Of a DNA stretch of 64,000 nt, positions 22,166-31,503 are shown piece after piece. Origin of the DNA: a virus. Each line of letters starts with the position of its first letter. Positions within the stretch are counted from its first letter, which is position 1. Under the pieces are notes generated by a model, which had not been told where the DNA came from, ran no database searches, and saw nothing but the letters and a program-made list of their open reading frames with translations. Position numbers and translations under genes: made by a program. The DNA is taken from positions 22,969-86,968 of IMG/VR virus record IMGVR_UViG_3300033153_010610; one strand, written 5' to 3'.

Positions 22166-23593
22166 ATGTTTCCAAATAGTCAGTCCTTCCTGGGCAACGA
22201 GACGGGCGACCACTTTCTCGCGGCCGGACAATACGGTCAGATGACTCGCCAGGAGGTCGGTGACCTCTACAAGGCCCTTGTGGCTGGAAGCGACATCGCG
22301 AATCCTGGCACTACGGCCGGCGGTGGTTTCCCTTTCCGCGTCGAGTTTCTCGACAACATGCTCCGGTACCTCACTTATACCGAAGCTCACATCAAACTGT
22401 TCCCCGCTCTCTTCAAGGAGCAGGCGACCAACACCGTCGTTGAGTACAACACGGTCAGTGACTACGGCGTCGACGCTGGCGGTTCTATCGCTGAAGGCGA
22501 TCTGCCCGAAGAGCACGACATGACGATCGCTCGCAACTACGCGACGATCAAGTTCCTGGCCACCATGCGACGGGTCACGCACCCGATGCAGGTCATTCGG
22601 TCGGCTCACGGCGACGTCATCCGCAAGCAGGCTGAGGCCGGCACGCGTTGGCTTCTTCGCGCCGCGGAGCAGATGTGCTTCAACGGTGACTCCCGGGTCA
22701 TCCCCGAGCAGTGGGATGGTATTTGGAGCCAAGGCAGCCAGAACGGGGCGACCATCGTCGACCTGCGCGGAGCCCGCCTTTCGTCGGAAGAGCTCAACGA
22801 GGGCATCGGCGACGTCACCAAGGACCCGAACTACGGTATGCCGACCCACCTGCATCACAGCGTGCGGTCCCACACCAACCTGTCGAAGGAGTTCTTCCCG
22901 AGCGAGCGCTTCTCGATCAACGGTGGTGCACAGACCATCACTCCGGGACACCGCTTCAAGCAGTTCCAGAGTTCTGTGATCGACAGCACAATGGACCTCG
23001 AGCCCAACGTCTTCATTCGTGAAGGCGCTGCGCCGATCACGCTCGGAATCGGAAGCGCTGCAAAGCGTCCCGGTGTCCCGGCCATCACGGTGGCAGCCAC
23101 GGCAGGCGCTGCTGTCGCGACCAGTCAGTTTGGCGTCGCAGATGCGGCCACCTACATCTATCGCGTCGTCGCCGTCAATCGGTACGGCAAGTCGGCTCCG
23201 GTCGACACGGCAACAGTTGCCGTCGCTGCGACTGAGAACGTCACATTCACCGTCCAGGACGCTGGTGGTGCCACGGGTTACGAGATCTATCGTAGTCCCG
23301 TCGGTGGGGCTGGTGCGGCTGCCACGGCTCTGTACATCACCTCGACGGCCCGCACGGGATTGGCCACGGTCATCACCGACAACAACGATGACCTCCCGGG
23401 TACGAGCAAGGCCTACATGCTCCAGCAGAACCCGGAAGCCATCACGTTCTACCAATTGGTCCCGATGATGATGTACCCGCTGGCCCAGATCGACCTCTCG
23501 GTCCGATGGGCTCAGTTGCTCTACGGGACGTTGGTTCTCAACGCGCCTGCTAAGCACCTCATCTACAGGAACGTTGGCGACGCTGCTCCATAG
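22166..23593 (+). CDS. major capsid protein with fibronectin-III-like insert
   Basis: This is a 475-aa protein. Residues 1-300 look like an HK97-type capsid shell (TTAGGGFPFRVEFLDNMLRY, NYATIKFLATMRRVTHPMQV, LLRAAEQMCFNGDS), and 425-475 give the closing strands (YPLAQIDLSVRWAQLLYGTL). Between them, about 301-412, is a domain with fibronectin-III character: ATYIYRVVAVNRYGKSAP and GATGYEIYRS, followed by VITDNNDDLPG. It probably projects from the capsid surface and may bind carbohydrate or host surfaces. AAGGAG precedes the ATG. It sits directly after the scaffold-like gene. Confidence 0.88.
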   Translation: MFPNSQSFLGNETGDHFLAAGQYGQMTRQEVGDLYKALVAGSDIANPGTTAGGGFPFRVEFLDNMLRYLTYTEAHIKLFPALFKEQATNTVVEYNTVSDYGVDAGGSIAEGDLPEEHDMTIARNYATIKFLATMRRVTHPMQVIRSAHGDVIRKQAEAGTRWLLRAAEQMCFNGDSRVIPEQWDGIWSQGSQNGATIVDLRGARLSSEELNEGIGDVTKDPNYGMPTHLHHSVRSHTNLSKEFFPSERFSINGGAQTITPGHRFKQFQSSVIDSTMDLEPNVFIREGAAPITLGIGSAAKRPGVPAITVAATAGAAVATSQFGVADAATYIYRVVAVNRYGKSAPVDTATVAVAATENVTFTVQDAGGATGYEIYRSPVGGAGAAATALYITSTARTGLATVITDNNDDLPGTSKAYMLQQNPEAITFYQLVPMMMYPLAQIDLSVRWAQLLYGTLVLNAPAKHLIYRNVGDAAP

Positions 23594-23601
23594 GTAGGGC
23601 C

Positions 23602-24027
23602 ATGAAGATTCGATGCCAAATGAAAGACCTAGTCTTTCACCGGTATGAAGCCAACGTCCCATTCTACGCGGATGCGCAAGGGATGGTGACGCGGGTGGAC
23701 GGGCAGCCACTTACTGAAGAGCAAGTGGCGAGCCTGTTGATCTGCAAAGGATTCAGCCTCGTGTCGGATCGGAAACCCAAACCGCCATCTCAACCGGCTC
23801 CGCCACCTAAGGCTGTGCCCGCGGTACCTCCATCCCCTGTGGCACCCAAGATGGTGCGGAGCCGGTTGAACGATTTCCCACGCAGAAAACTCAATGCGGC
23901 CTTGTCGATGCTTGGTCTCGAGGCCGATGATCGCGCCCGTAAAAGCGTGCTCCTCACAGGACTGTGCAATTACGTGGGTGACTCCAAGGAGCGTTTGGAC
24001 GAGGTCGTCAACCTCCTGGAGGTCTAG
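23602..24027 (+). CDS. hypothetical protein after capsid
   Basis: This is a 141-aa protein starting MKIRCQMKDLVFHRYE. A small N-terminal domain is joined by a long Pro/Lys linker (KPKPPSQPAPPPKAV) to a basic helical C-terminal domain (RRKLNAALSMLGLEADDRAR). The two-domain-plus-linker layout suggests a head accessory protein. No family was recognised. Confidence 0.65.
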   Translation: MKIRCQMKDLVFHRYEANVPFYADAQGMVTRVDGQPLTEEQVASLLICKGFSLVSDRKPKPPSQPAPPPKAVPAVPPSPVAPKMVRSRLNDFPRRKLNAALSMLGLEADDRARKSVLLTGLCNYVGDSKERLDEVVNLLEV

Positions 24028-24966
24028 ATGAGCCGTCCACGTTTTTGGTGGAATCGAAACCGGAGTGACAACAAGTCGCTCGGGACCATAGCCCAACGCA
24101 TCTTCAATCGATTTGCCAATGCCGTCGTGACCACTCAGGTCATTGGACAGCCACGGTACTTCGATGACGATGGTGTTGCTCTTGCGTCTATCGCAGTGAC
24201 GGGCTCAGGCGCTACCGGTGCCCTCACTGCCTCCATCCAGGAAGACATTTCAGAGGCCTTGCCCTTCACTCATTACACGGCTGAACTCGCGAGTGCGGCT
24301 GTGGATGACGTGATCGTCTTCCCCGCAGTCCCTGCTGCGAACGACGTTCACTACTACGGGGCGCCGTTCCAGTTCTCGACGGTCAACTTCATTGTAGGCC
24401 AGGCCGGCATTGGTACGTACACGGTGACGTGGGAGTACTGGAACGGTACTGCTTGGGCAGCCCTAGCGGCCGTTGTTGACGGCACCACCGACTACAAGAC
24501 GGCTGGCGCTCAAACGGTGACCTACACGTTGCCTCCGCTGTGGGAGCCAACCACAGTTGACACGACAGGGCCTCTCTACTTCATCAGGTCCGTCTTCAAC
24601 GCCGGCACGTACACCACCGTCGCGCTGCTCACCAGTGCTACGGCGGACATCGTGGCAGTACCAGACCTGTTGAGGGTGCCCAACTTCTATGGGGCTCACT
24701 ATTCTGGGAAGATTGCCCTGTGGTGGGAAGCAACGACTCTGGCAGACACGATTGACGTGAATGTCTGGGTCCGTACGGACTCCGTTGTCGCCTACGACGG
24801 TCGTGAAACCCCCGAGAATATTGTCTTCCAGGGTGAGTATGCTCTCGCCAACAACACCACGGGAATCGTTGACCGAGGTGAACTCATCATTGACACTGGC
24901 TTCCGCCCAGTATACGTCGAGGCCACTTCGGCCAACGCGGGGACTTTGCGTCTCGGCTACGTCTAG
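24028..24966 (+). CDS. beta-rich head or neck virion protein
   Basis: This is a 312-aa beta-rich protein. A basic N-terminus (SRPRFWWNRNRSDNKSLG) is followed by repeated strand segments, including YTVTWEYWNGTAWAALAAVV and VNVWVRTDSVVAYDGRETP. The W-E-Y-W-N-G-T-A-W block is a motif often seen in phage structural proteins of beta-sandwich type. It starts on the base after the upstream stop. It may be a head fibre or decoration protein; the exact role is unknown. Confidence 0.65.
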   Translation: MSRPRFWWNRNRSDNKSLGTIAQRIFNRFANAVVTTQVIGQPRYFDDDGVALASIAVTGSGATGALTASIQEDISEALPFTHYTAELASAAVDDVIVFPAVPAANDVHYYGAPFQFSTVNFIVGQAGIGTYTVTWEYWNGTAWAALAAVVDGTTDYKTAGAQTVTYTLPPLWEPTTVDTTGPLYFIRSVFNAGTYTTVALLTSATADIVAVPDLLRVPNFYGAHYSGKIALWWEATTLADTIDVNVWVRTDSVVAYDGRETPENIVFQGEYALANNTTGIVDRGELIIDTGFRPVYVEATSANAGTLRLGYV

Positions 24967-24981
24967 TGCAGAATAGGTGTC

Positions 24982-25749
24982 ATGAGTGGATCCACTGACT
25001 TTTATGACACCGTCCCTGTCAACGAACAATCGCTGAAGTCGGACTATCTGTTCGGACTTCCTCTCGAAGATGAGGATGGGAACCAATTCCCTTCGTCCAT
25101 GTACAGGACTGCATCTCGGTATGCGATCGCATACATGGAGCGGCTTCTCGGGGGCGTGTGCATCGTCCCGACGCCATTCACCAATGAAGAACACGACTAC
25201 ATCCACGACAACTACAAGAACTGGGCTTACTTCCAGCCTGACCATATCCCGATCCTCTCAGTGGAGCGTGTAGCTGCCGAGTTCCCGTCCGGCCAGGAGG
25301 CAGTTCGGTTCCCGGCGGAGTGGATCTCTTTCGACCCGATGCGACACATCCAGATCATCCCGAGGTCTGGCTCGCTCGCTACGGTGTTCCTCGGGCAGGG
25401 CCAGATACTCCTACCGCTGGTTCAGGGGATTCTGGGCTATGTCCCGCACTTGATCCACATCGACTATACGGCGGGCTTTGCCGTCGGCGAGATTCCCCCA
25501 GACATCCTGCACGCTATCAGTCTGTTGGCTGCAATCCAGATCTTGCATCCGGCCGGTGACCTCATCATCGGGCCGGGTATCGCGAACGAAGAGATCCGGG
25601 TCAATCGCCTATGGCAGAAGTTGGAGACAACGGCGTCCCCGACGAACGCTGGTTTTGGGGCGCGCATCCTCAACTACAAAAACGAGTTGAAGACGCTCGT
25701 TGAAATGCTCCGGCGCGACTATCATGGTGTGCCTCTGGCGGTTGCATGA
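24982..25749 (+). CDS. head-tail connector/adaptor protein
   Basis: This is a 255-aa protein with features of gp6-type connector adaptors. It shows strand and helix pattern HLIHIDYTAGFAVGEIPPDI followed by LHAISLLAAIQILHPAG. The N-terminal half holds FQPDHIPILSVERVAAEF. Such proteins ring the portal and link it to the tail. Order supports it: after capsid, before two neck genes. Its stop overlaps the next start. Confidence 0.7.
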   Translation: MSGSTDFYDTVPVNEQSLKSDYLFGLPLEDEDGNQFPSSMYRTASRYAIAYMERLLGGVCIVPTPFTNEEHDYIHDNYKNWAYFQPDHIPILSVERVAAEFPSGQEAVRFPAEWISFDPMRHIQIIPRSGSLATVFLGQGQILLPLVQGILGYVPHLIHIDYTAGFAVGEIPPDILHAISLLAAIQILHPAGDLIIGPGIANEEIRVNRLWQKLETTASPTNAGFGARILNYKNELKTLVEMLRRDYHGVPLAVA

Positions 25750-26609
25750 GCGACGACACCTACCAAGACGGTGAGACCCAACATCCAGCACTGCTGACGG
25801 CTCGACAGAAGACCACCAAAGCTCCCAAGGCTCCCCGAGCTGGGCGGGCTCACTTCCTGCTGAAGCGCTTCAACGCACTCATAGCTAACCATGGGCAGCG
25901 TGTCTTATGGCAGCAGTCCATGCGGTGCGGCTGCAGGATCAACAGTCAGACTGACCAGCCTAACCCGTTCTGCGCAGTGTGCAGTGGCAGTGGGCGGGAG
26001 TACTTCGACGCCAGAGAGATCAGGGGCGTTATCGAGAATGTCACCGTCGATGTGGACCCAATGAATGACTTTGGGATCTGGTATCGCGGTGTGGCCAGGT
26101 GCACAGTCCGTCCTGAATATCCCATTGGATTTCGGGACCGTGTGACCATGCTGGATGCCTCCGTTGAGTTTGAGGAATTGGTCGAGCGTAATACGAAGAC
26201 GCCCGGTCCTATCTTCCGGCTGAGATATCGGATAGTTGCCCGGATCGTAACGTTGGAAGACCTCGAGACGTCCAGCCTTGTTCCTGTCGTCGAGCGGATC
26301 ATCCGGCTACGAGTATGGCGCAGTGATAATTCTACGCTCCTACTTCGAGAACACGCTGACTTTGATGTGCTAATCGATGGGACGTTGGACATGTCCAAGT
26401 CGTTTGCAAATGGGAATGGCCCCGCGGTCGGGGATAGGTTCTCAGTCAAGTACAACATGAATCCGGTGTGGGTTGTTACAGGCCTCGAGCCACAGTACTA
26501 CCGGACTCAGCGAGACAAGGACCTCCCGAAGGCGGAAGATCTGATAGCCTTCCCTCGAAGCGTCATGATGGGAGTGGACTTTGTCGTGAACGAGGGGGAT
26601 GAAGACTGA
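25746..26609 (+). CDS. neck protein with zinc site
   Basis: This is a 287-aa protein. Residues about 60-85 contain MRCGCRINSQ and NPFCAVCSGSGREY, a four-Cys zinc site. The remainder is strand-rich (VTVDVDPMNDFGIWYRGVAR, FSVKYNMNPVWVVTG). The position between connector and tail-terminator-like genes indicates head closure or neck function. It is coupled to both neighbours (ATGA and one shared base). Confidence 0.65.
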   Translation: MSDDTYQDGETQHPALLTARQKTTKAPKAPRAGRAHFLLKRFNALIANHGQRVLWQQSMRCGCRINSQTDQPNPFCAVCSGSGREYFDAREIRGVIENVTVDVDPMNDFGIWYRGVARCTVRPEYPIGFRDRVTMLDASVEFEELVERNTKTPGPIFRLRYRIVARIVTLEDLETSSLVPVVERIIRLRVWRSDNSTLLLREHADFDVLIDGTLDMSKSFANGNGPAVGDRFSVKYNMNPVWVVTGLEPQYYRTQRDKDLPKAEDLIAFPRSVMMGVDFVVNEGDED

Positions 26610-27379
26610 TGCTGTCCTTCTCTTTAGACATGTCTGAACTCGTCAAAACGATTGATTGGGTCGTGTCTACGGGTGACGCATTCCGGTCGGTGCTCGCGAT
26701 TGAGCTCACAGCATTCTTCCGAGAACAAGTCATCGCGAAGGCTGGGACCGTCCTTTCATCCAGGACAGTGAATCGGTATATCGATGGGCTCTCGGAGGTC
26801 AAGATAACTCCCGAAGGCGCTGAGCTTGAATTAGCCGAAGGGCTGCCCACATGGATTGAGGAGGGGAAGGAAGCTCACGTCATGAAAGGGGACGGGCATA
26901 TTGTCCCCTTCTTCTTCTGGCCAAAAACTCAGGGTTGGCAGAAGAAGAAGCATGGCGGCTCTTACGTCAATCCAAAAATCCTCAAGCGCATGCTGGACAA
27001 ACAATTCCGTACCACACCGGGCGTGCATTTCCGGAAAGCTGGGGGTAAGGCGCCGGGATGGAAGGTTCGTCAGTTCACGAGGCGAAACCCGCAGTCAGGG
27101 GAGAAGGAGAAGGTCGGAGATTGGAGAGGCCGTGTGAATGCTTCCGACATCGGGAAGAAGCGCCCATGGCACAAACACAGCATGCAGCACAGCATGTATC
27201 GCATTCGTAGCAGCCGCAAAGACATGGCGAGCCCATTCGGGATTACCTTCCGCACCAATGATGGCACGTGGCAGCATCCTGGCATCAAGGCTCACAAGTT
27301 TTTTGAGATTGCTGGTAGACGAGTGGACGAGAATCTGTCCAGTATAGCTAATCGTCTTTTCCGGGAGTTGTTCGGCTGA
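26609..27379 (+). CDS. neck/tail-completion protein (gp10-like)
   Basis: This is a 256-aa basic protein. The end pattern GTWQHPGIKAHKFFEIAGRR resembles the W-x-H-P-G...F signature of HK97 gp10-type and phage virion morphogenesis neck proteins. The centre is very basic (WKVRQFTRRNPQSGEKEKVG), and the N-terminus is helical. It is likely to stabilise the head-tail joint. It shares one base with each neighbouring gene. Confidence 0.7.
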   Translation: MLSFSLDMSELVKTIDWVVSTGDAFRSVLAIELTAFFREQVIAKAGTVLSSRTVNRYIDGLSEVKITPEGAELELAEGLPTWIEEGKEAHVMKGDGHIVPFFFWPKTQGWQKKKHGGSYVNPKILKRMLDKQFRTTPGVHFRKAGGKAPGWKVRQFTRRNPQSGEKEKVGDWRGRVNASDIGKKRPWHKHSMQHSMYRIRSSRKDMASPFGITFRTNDGTWQHPGIKAHKFFEIAGRRVDENLSSIANRLFRELFG

Positions 27380-28152
27380 TGGCAGATGCCCCCGATTTCA
27401 TTGATGTAGAAGACCTTGTTCCCCCATTGCCGGGGTCCAGGGCTCGCCCTGCTGATGCAAGTTGGCCAGAATCGAGTACGCTCCCGCAGCGGGCTTTGGG
27501 GCTGATACTGACTGGTGGGGTCGAGTACTATGCCCAACCTGCCAACCAAAGCTCAGTCCGCCGTGCTATGCCCTTCCTGGAAGCAGCAGAACTGCTCATA
27601 GTAGAGCAATTGGTTCGAGAGAGACCGCTGAAGGTGGTCCACAACTTCCCTAAGAGCTTAGCCGACTTGCCCACGTTGGCGATCATCCTCGGGAAAGAGG
27701 AGACGGCTCAAGATGAGGCTCTCCTCGACCACTACGCGACCATCGGCGAAGACACCTACGGGGACTCTGGGTGGGGGCATATCGATGTCCACACGGTAGG
27801 CTTCAACACGGTGATAACCCTGTTGATTGTGACTCAAAACCCAGACGTCACCACGTACTGGTACGAACTGGTGAAGTTCATCCTGATTCAATCCAGGACT
27901 ATCTTAGCCAGACTGGGGATTGATATCCCACGCCTTTCGGGCGCAGACATCGAGACCTTGGACGGCGACAAGGCGGAGTTGGTGTACATGCGGGAGTTGA
28001 CGCTCTCCTTCCGGACACGCCAAGTCTTTGCTAAAGAGGCGCCGCTGTTAACGTACATCGACTTGTACATCCAAGAGAATTTGACTCGTGAGCAGATAAC
28101 GGTCGGGTCGGTATCCATCGATACAGTTCTGATGGGAGAAGAAGAGTCATAA
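27379..28152 (+). CDS. tail terminator/tail completion-like protein
   Basis: This is a 257-aa protein. The C-terminal half has HIDVHTVGFNTVITLLIVTQ, then YWYELVKFILIQSR, then AELVYMRELTLSFRTRQVFA, an alpha-beta layout seen in tail terminators, which cap the tube and join it to the head. The N-terminal 60 residues are Pro-rich. Its place immediately before the sheath gene agrees. The identity is inferred from layout and order. Confidence 0.6.
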   Translation: MADAPDFIDVEDLVPPLPGSRARPADASWPESSTLPQRALGLILTGGVEYYAQPANQSSVRRAMPFLEAAELLIVEQLVRERPLKVVHNFPKSLADLPTLAIILGKEETAQDEALLDHYATIGEDTYGDSGWGHIDVHTVGFNTVITLLIVTQNPDVTTYWYELVKFILIQSRTILARLGIDIPRLSGADIETLDGDKAELVYMRELTLSFRTRQVFAKEAPLLTYIDLYIQENLTREQITVGSVSIDTVLMGEEES

Positions 28153-28218
28153 GTCACACCGAATTGCTCTGCTCAAAAGTTTGTGCGACACTACACGCGA
28201 TACAGCTTGAGGTGACCA

Positions 28219-28488
28219 ATGGCGGAGTCGACACGCCAAGCCAGCAAGAACAAAGCTCAAAAGAGCAAGACTGTGGCACCAGCAACAGTTCCTGCTCCTC
28301 GAGTGGGCGCAAAGCCGGTCCATCGGAATTTGACACAGCGATTCACAGCAACACAGTTTGCTGCAATGCGTAATCTCATACCGGGAGCTTCAAAAGCCTT
28401 GTCATCGGCCACTTCAGAACCGCGTCGCTGGCGTACAGAGCGCGAGTGGTGGGCGATCTGGAATCGAATCATGGCTGAGCCGGTTTAG
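28219..28488 (+). CDS. small basic protein before tail sheath
   Basis: This is an 89-aa, highly basic protein. The N-terminus is Lys/Ala/Ser-rich (ASKNKAQKSKTVAPATVP), and the end has Trp/Arg pairs (RWRTEREWWAIWNRI). TTGAGG lies upstream of the ATG. No family was recognised. It occupies the usual spot of a small tail protein just ahead of the sheath gene. Confidence 0.55.
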   Translation: MAESTRQASKNKAQKSKTVAPATVPAPRVGAKPVHRNLTQRFTATQFAAMRNLIPGASKALSSATSEPRRWRTEREWWAIWNRIMAEPV

Positions 28489-28502
28489 AGCAGAGGATAA
28501 GC

Positions 28503-31031
28503 ATGGCGTCTGGAGTTACGGTAGACGGTCAGGAAGTTGTGGTCCCGGGGGTTTATAACAAGACTGACGTCAGTCGAGCCCAGACCCCGGGAATTGTTAC
28601 TGCTGGCATTCCGTGTTTGGTTGGCACCGCTGAAGATGGCGAGCCTCAAACCGTTCTGACATTCAACAGTCTCGACCAGGTGCGCGCCACGTTCCGATCT
28701 GGCGACATCCTAGAAGCTGCGGAAATCGTGTACGACGCTGTACGCGATGACCGTATCCAGGGACGACCTTCTACCCTCTTGGTAGTCAAGGTCAACAGCG
28801 ATACCCAGAGCGTTCACACCTTCAACTCGGCCTCTGGTCCGGCCATGACGGTCACCAGCACAGGGTACGGGTCATTTTCGGAGCGCGTCAGCGTCAACAT
28901 CGTTGCCGGGACGAACAATGGCATCAATCTGACCATTGCCCTGGATGGCGTGTCAGAGAACGTGGACGACCTCGGCGGCGAGGACCTCTTCAGCCTCGCG
29001 TATGCAGGTAGCGCCACCACGATGACCGCGACTGTCGATGCCACGGGGATGTTCTGCGAGCAGACGTTCACCAACATCGGACTCGACCTTGAGGTCGTTG
29101 CTGGCTATACCGCGACGGACGCCCCTCGAGTCGTCTCGGCCCATGCCTACGACGACTACCAGGTGGCCACCGTCTACGGGATCAGTGGTGGTGTGGCCGT
29201 CTCTGAGCAACTTACGCTCCAAGGAGTCACTCCAGTCCTCGGCTCCGTAGCGATGGACGAGGTGACTGGCGTCTCCTTCGATGCTCTCACCGGCGGAATC
29301 GTTTCAGTCAGTGACCAGCAGGGCGCCCCCAACGTCGTCGTCACTCACGCTGCCGACCTTGCGGCCGTTCATGTGGCTGGAGTTCTGCGAGTCAAGTCCA
29401 CCAACAATGTGGCAGACATCGGGCAGTTGGTCAGTATCCGCGGACGCTCCGCTCTTGGCACTCCGCTGTCAGAAGTGGTGACTCTGAATGGGACGACCAA
29501 GGTCCCAACGGTCGGTTTGTACACCAAGATCTCCTCGGTGGTCATCACTGGAGAAACCCTCGGTACGGTCACAGTCGAGGACTCTGCAACGACAGTTGCT
29601 GTCAGCATCGGAACTGGTATCGACCAGTACGCTGGGCTCTACCTCGAGGCCGGCATTCTGTACCTCACCGACCTGAGCGTCGATGGCGCCCTCACCCTTG
29701 CAGTCGATGCCGGAGGTTCAGTCAAGAATGTAGTGATCCGCGGGGTCACTAGCGTCGGTACGGTTGCCAACGAAGTCATTGTCCTAGGTGGAGCGGCACC
29801 AGCCACTGTGACGACCACCAACCTCTGGAAGACAGTCAGCCAGATTGAGTTGGGCGCAGTCGAGAACGCTCGCACCGTGACCTTCTCGGGCCGGTCGTTC
29901 ACAGCGCTGCTCGCCAACGGCTTCGACGACTTCGACGTCCTGGACGCCTACGTGAACTCGAAGCCCGGGTTCACGCTTGTGCTGCTCGCCACCGACATCG
30001 GTACCCGCGTGCTTTCGGAGGCTGACTACCTTGCTGGGGCCGTCATCAAGTCGGCCACGGTCGGCTTCACAGCAGACCTGACGGCCGCCATCGAGTGGAT
30101 CAACACCAACTCTGCGTTGATCACCGCGGTACGTGTCAGCGGTGGTACAGGGGAACTCTCGGTGCTGGCTACGCCTCAGTACCTATCTGGCGGGTCCGAC
30201 GCGACCGCGACGGCAGCCGATTACGACTCAGCCTTCACGCTGCTGAAATCAACTGAGTTGGACTACGTCGGGGTGCTGAGCAGTTCCGCGGCCGTGCATG
30301 CCTTCGCAGAAGCTCACGCCATCTTTATGGCTGGCGCCCTAGGTCGTTCTGACCGTTCCATCTACGTTGGGGCAGCGGCTAGCACTACCAAGACGGCACT
30401 CAAAGCAGCCACCGCGATTTTCTCGACGTCGCGCCACATGAACATGTCGTACCAGGAGATTAAGCGCCGCAATTCCGACGGGGACCTGACCTGGTACGCC
30501 CCGATATTCGCTGCGGCCCTCCAGATGGGCGCACAGGCGAGTGTGAGACGAGGCGTTCCGCTGACGCATAAGCGGGCCAACATCTTGGCCACGCGTGAGC
30601 ACTCAACTATCGACTCGACGGTGGATGCCGGCGAACTCATCAAGGCTGGCATCTCGAACATCATCTCGCATCCCACGATGGGATACATCTGGCAGCGAAC
30701 GGTTACCACCTACACCAGGCGGACCATCAACGCTTTTCAGGAGAGTTCGGCGAACGACGCAGCGAACGGATCCATCAAGAACCTCCGCAATGAACTCGAT
30801 GAACGGATCGTCGGCCAGGCGGATGTGGACACCTCACCAGCGGCCATCAAACGGCTTACTGAGGACCTCCTCGAGGCTCAGGTCTCGTCGAAACTGATCT
30901 CTGACTTCGAGAATGTCACTGTCGCCGCGTCCGGGACGCAGGTCGCAGTCGCGTACGGTGTAGCTCCGGCGCTGCCTCGCAACTTTGTGGTCCTCACCAC
31001 GCACCTCTTCGAAACTTCGGCAGCCGCCTAG
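28503..31031 (+). CDS. contractile tail sheath protein
   Basis: This is an 842-aa sheath protein. The N-terminal VVVPGVYNKTDVSRAQTPGI resembles other phage sheath starts. The conserved C-terminal domain is present: GYIWQRTVTTYTRRTINAFQ, NLRNELDERIVGQAD and TEDLLEAQVSSKLI. Residues about 100-440 form large extra beta domains that would lie on the outside of the sheath. It contracts to drive the tube through the host envelope. It makes the virus a myovirus. Tube, chaperone and tape measure genes follow directly. Confidence 0.85.
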   Translation: MASGVTVDGQEVVVPGVYNKTDVSRAQTPGIVTAGIPCLVGTAEDGEPQTVLTFNSLDQVRATFRSGDILEAAEIVYDAVRDDRIQGRPSTLLVVKVNSDTQSVHTFNSASGPAMTVTSTGYGSFSERVSVNIVAGTNNGINLTIALDGVSENVDDLGGEDLFSLAYAGSATTMTATVDATGMFCEQTFTNIGLDLEVVAGYTATDAPRVVSAHAYDDYQVATVYGISGGVAVSEQLTLQGVTPVLGSVAMDEVTGVSFDALTGGIVSVSDQQGAPNVVVTHAADLAAVHVAGVLRVKSTNNVADIGQLVSIRGRSALGTPLSEVVTLNGTTKVPTVGLYTKISSVVITGETLGTVTVEDSATTVAVSIGTGIDQYAGLYLEAGILYLTDLSVDGALTLAVDAGGSVKNVVIRGVTSVGTVANEVIVLGGAAPATVTTTNLWKTVSQIELGAVENARTVTFSGRSFTALLANGFDDFDVLDAYVNSKPGFTLVLLATDIGTRVLSEADYLAGAVIKSATVGFTADLTAAIEWINTNSALITAVRVSGGTGELSVLATPQYLSGGSDATATAADYDSAFTLLKSTELDYVGVLSSSAAVHAFAEAHAIFMAGALGRSDRSIYVGAAASTTKTALKAATAIFSTSRHMNMSYQEIKRRNSDGDLTWYAPIFAAALQMGAQASVRRGVPLTHKRANILATREHSTIDSTVDAGELIKAGISNIISHPTMGYIWQRTVTTYTRRTINAFQESSANDAANGSIKNLRNELDERIVGQADVDTSPAAIKRLTEDLLEAQVSSKLISDFENVTVAASGTQVAVAYGVAPALPRNFVVLTTHLFETSAAA

Positions 31032-31044
31032 TAGGGAGTGAGCA

Positions 31045-31500
31045 ATGGCTACGTCTTTGTCTGAAGGTCCTCGTGGCCGAGTTATCACGGGAGCGCGCGC
31101 CCGGCTCTTGGTAAATAACGTCAAGATCGGTTACGTGACTGGCCTCGACGTGTCGTTGGACATCTCCATCGAGGCGGTCGAGCCGATCGACACCATCGTT
31201 GCTGAAGAGTTGGTGACCACAGGCCTTCGTTGCAGTTGGAGCGCGCGCATGGTGCGTGTCTACAACCAGAACGAATTCGGCGAGGTCTGGTTCCAGAGCT
31301 TCGACGAATTGACTCGTGGTGGGCGTGAGCTCAGCATGCATGTCCTTGACACGGTCGAGGATGAAGTCGTACATGCACTCAACGGGGTCAAGGTGGGCCA
31401 GTTGTCCTTCAACGTAGAAGGGCGCAGTCTCGCCGCACGCAATATCTCAGGTCAGGCCCGTTACTCCAAGCTTGAGACGCAGCCGAATCTGAGAGGCTAA
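31045..31500 (+). CDS. tail tube protein
   Basis: This is a 151-aa protein. Strand-rich segments ARARLLVNNVKIGYVTGLDV and SLDISIEAVEPIDTIVAEEL fit the phage tube beta-barrel fold, and size and place right after the sheath gene agree. The inner tube carries the DNA. The end, QARYSKLETQPNLRG, is basic. GGGAGTGA precedes the ATG. Confidence 0.8.
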   Translation: MATSLSEGPRGRVITGARARLLVNNVKIGYVTGLDVSLDISIEAVEPIDTIVAEELVTTGLRCSWSARMVRVYNQNEFGEVWFQSFDELTRGGRELSMHVLDTVEDEVVHALNGVKVGQLSFNVEGRSLAARNISGQARYSKLETQPNLRG

Positions 31501-31503
31501 CTG

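Noticed and set aside
22070-23710. 546-codon minus-strand open frame over the capsid gene
   Set aside because: It is fully antisense to the major capsid protein; Arg/Val/Asp-rich composition mirrors the capsid codons, and no motif or ribosome site supports it.
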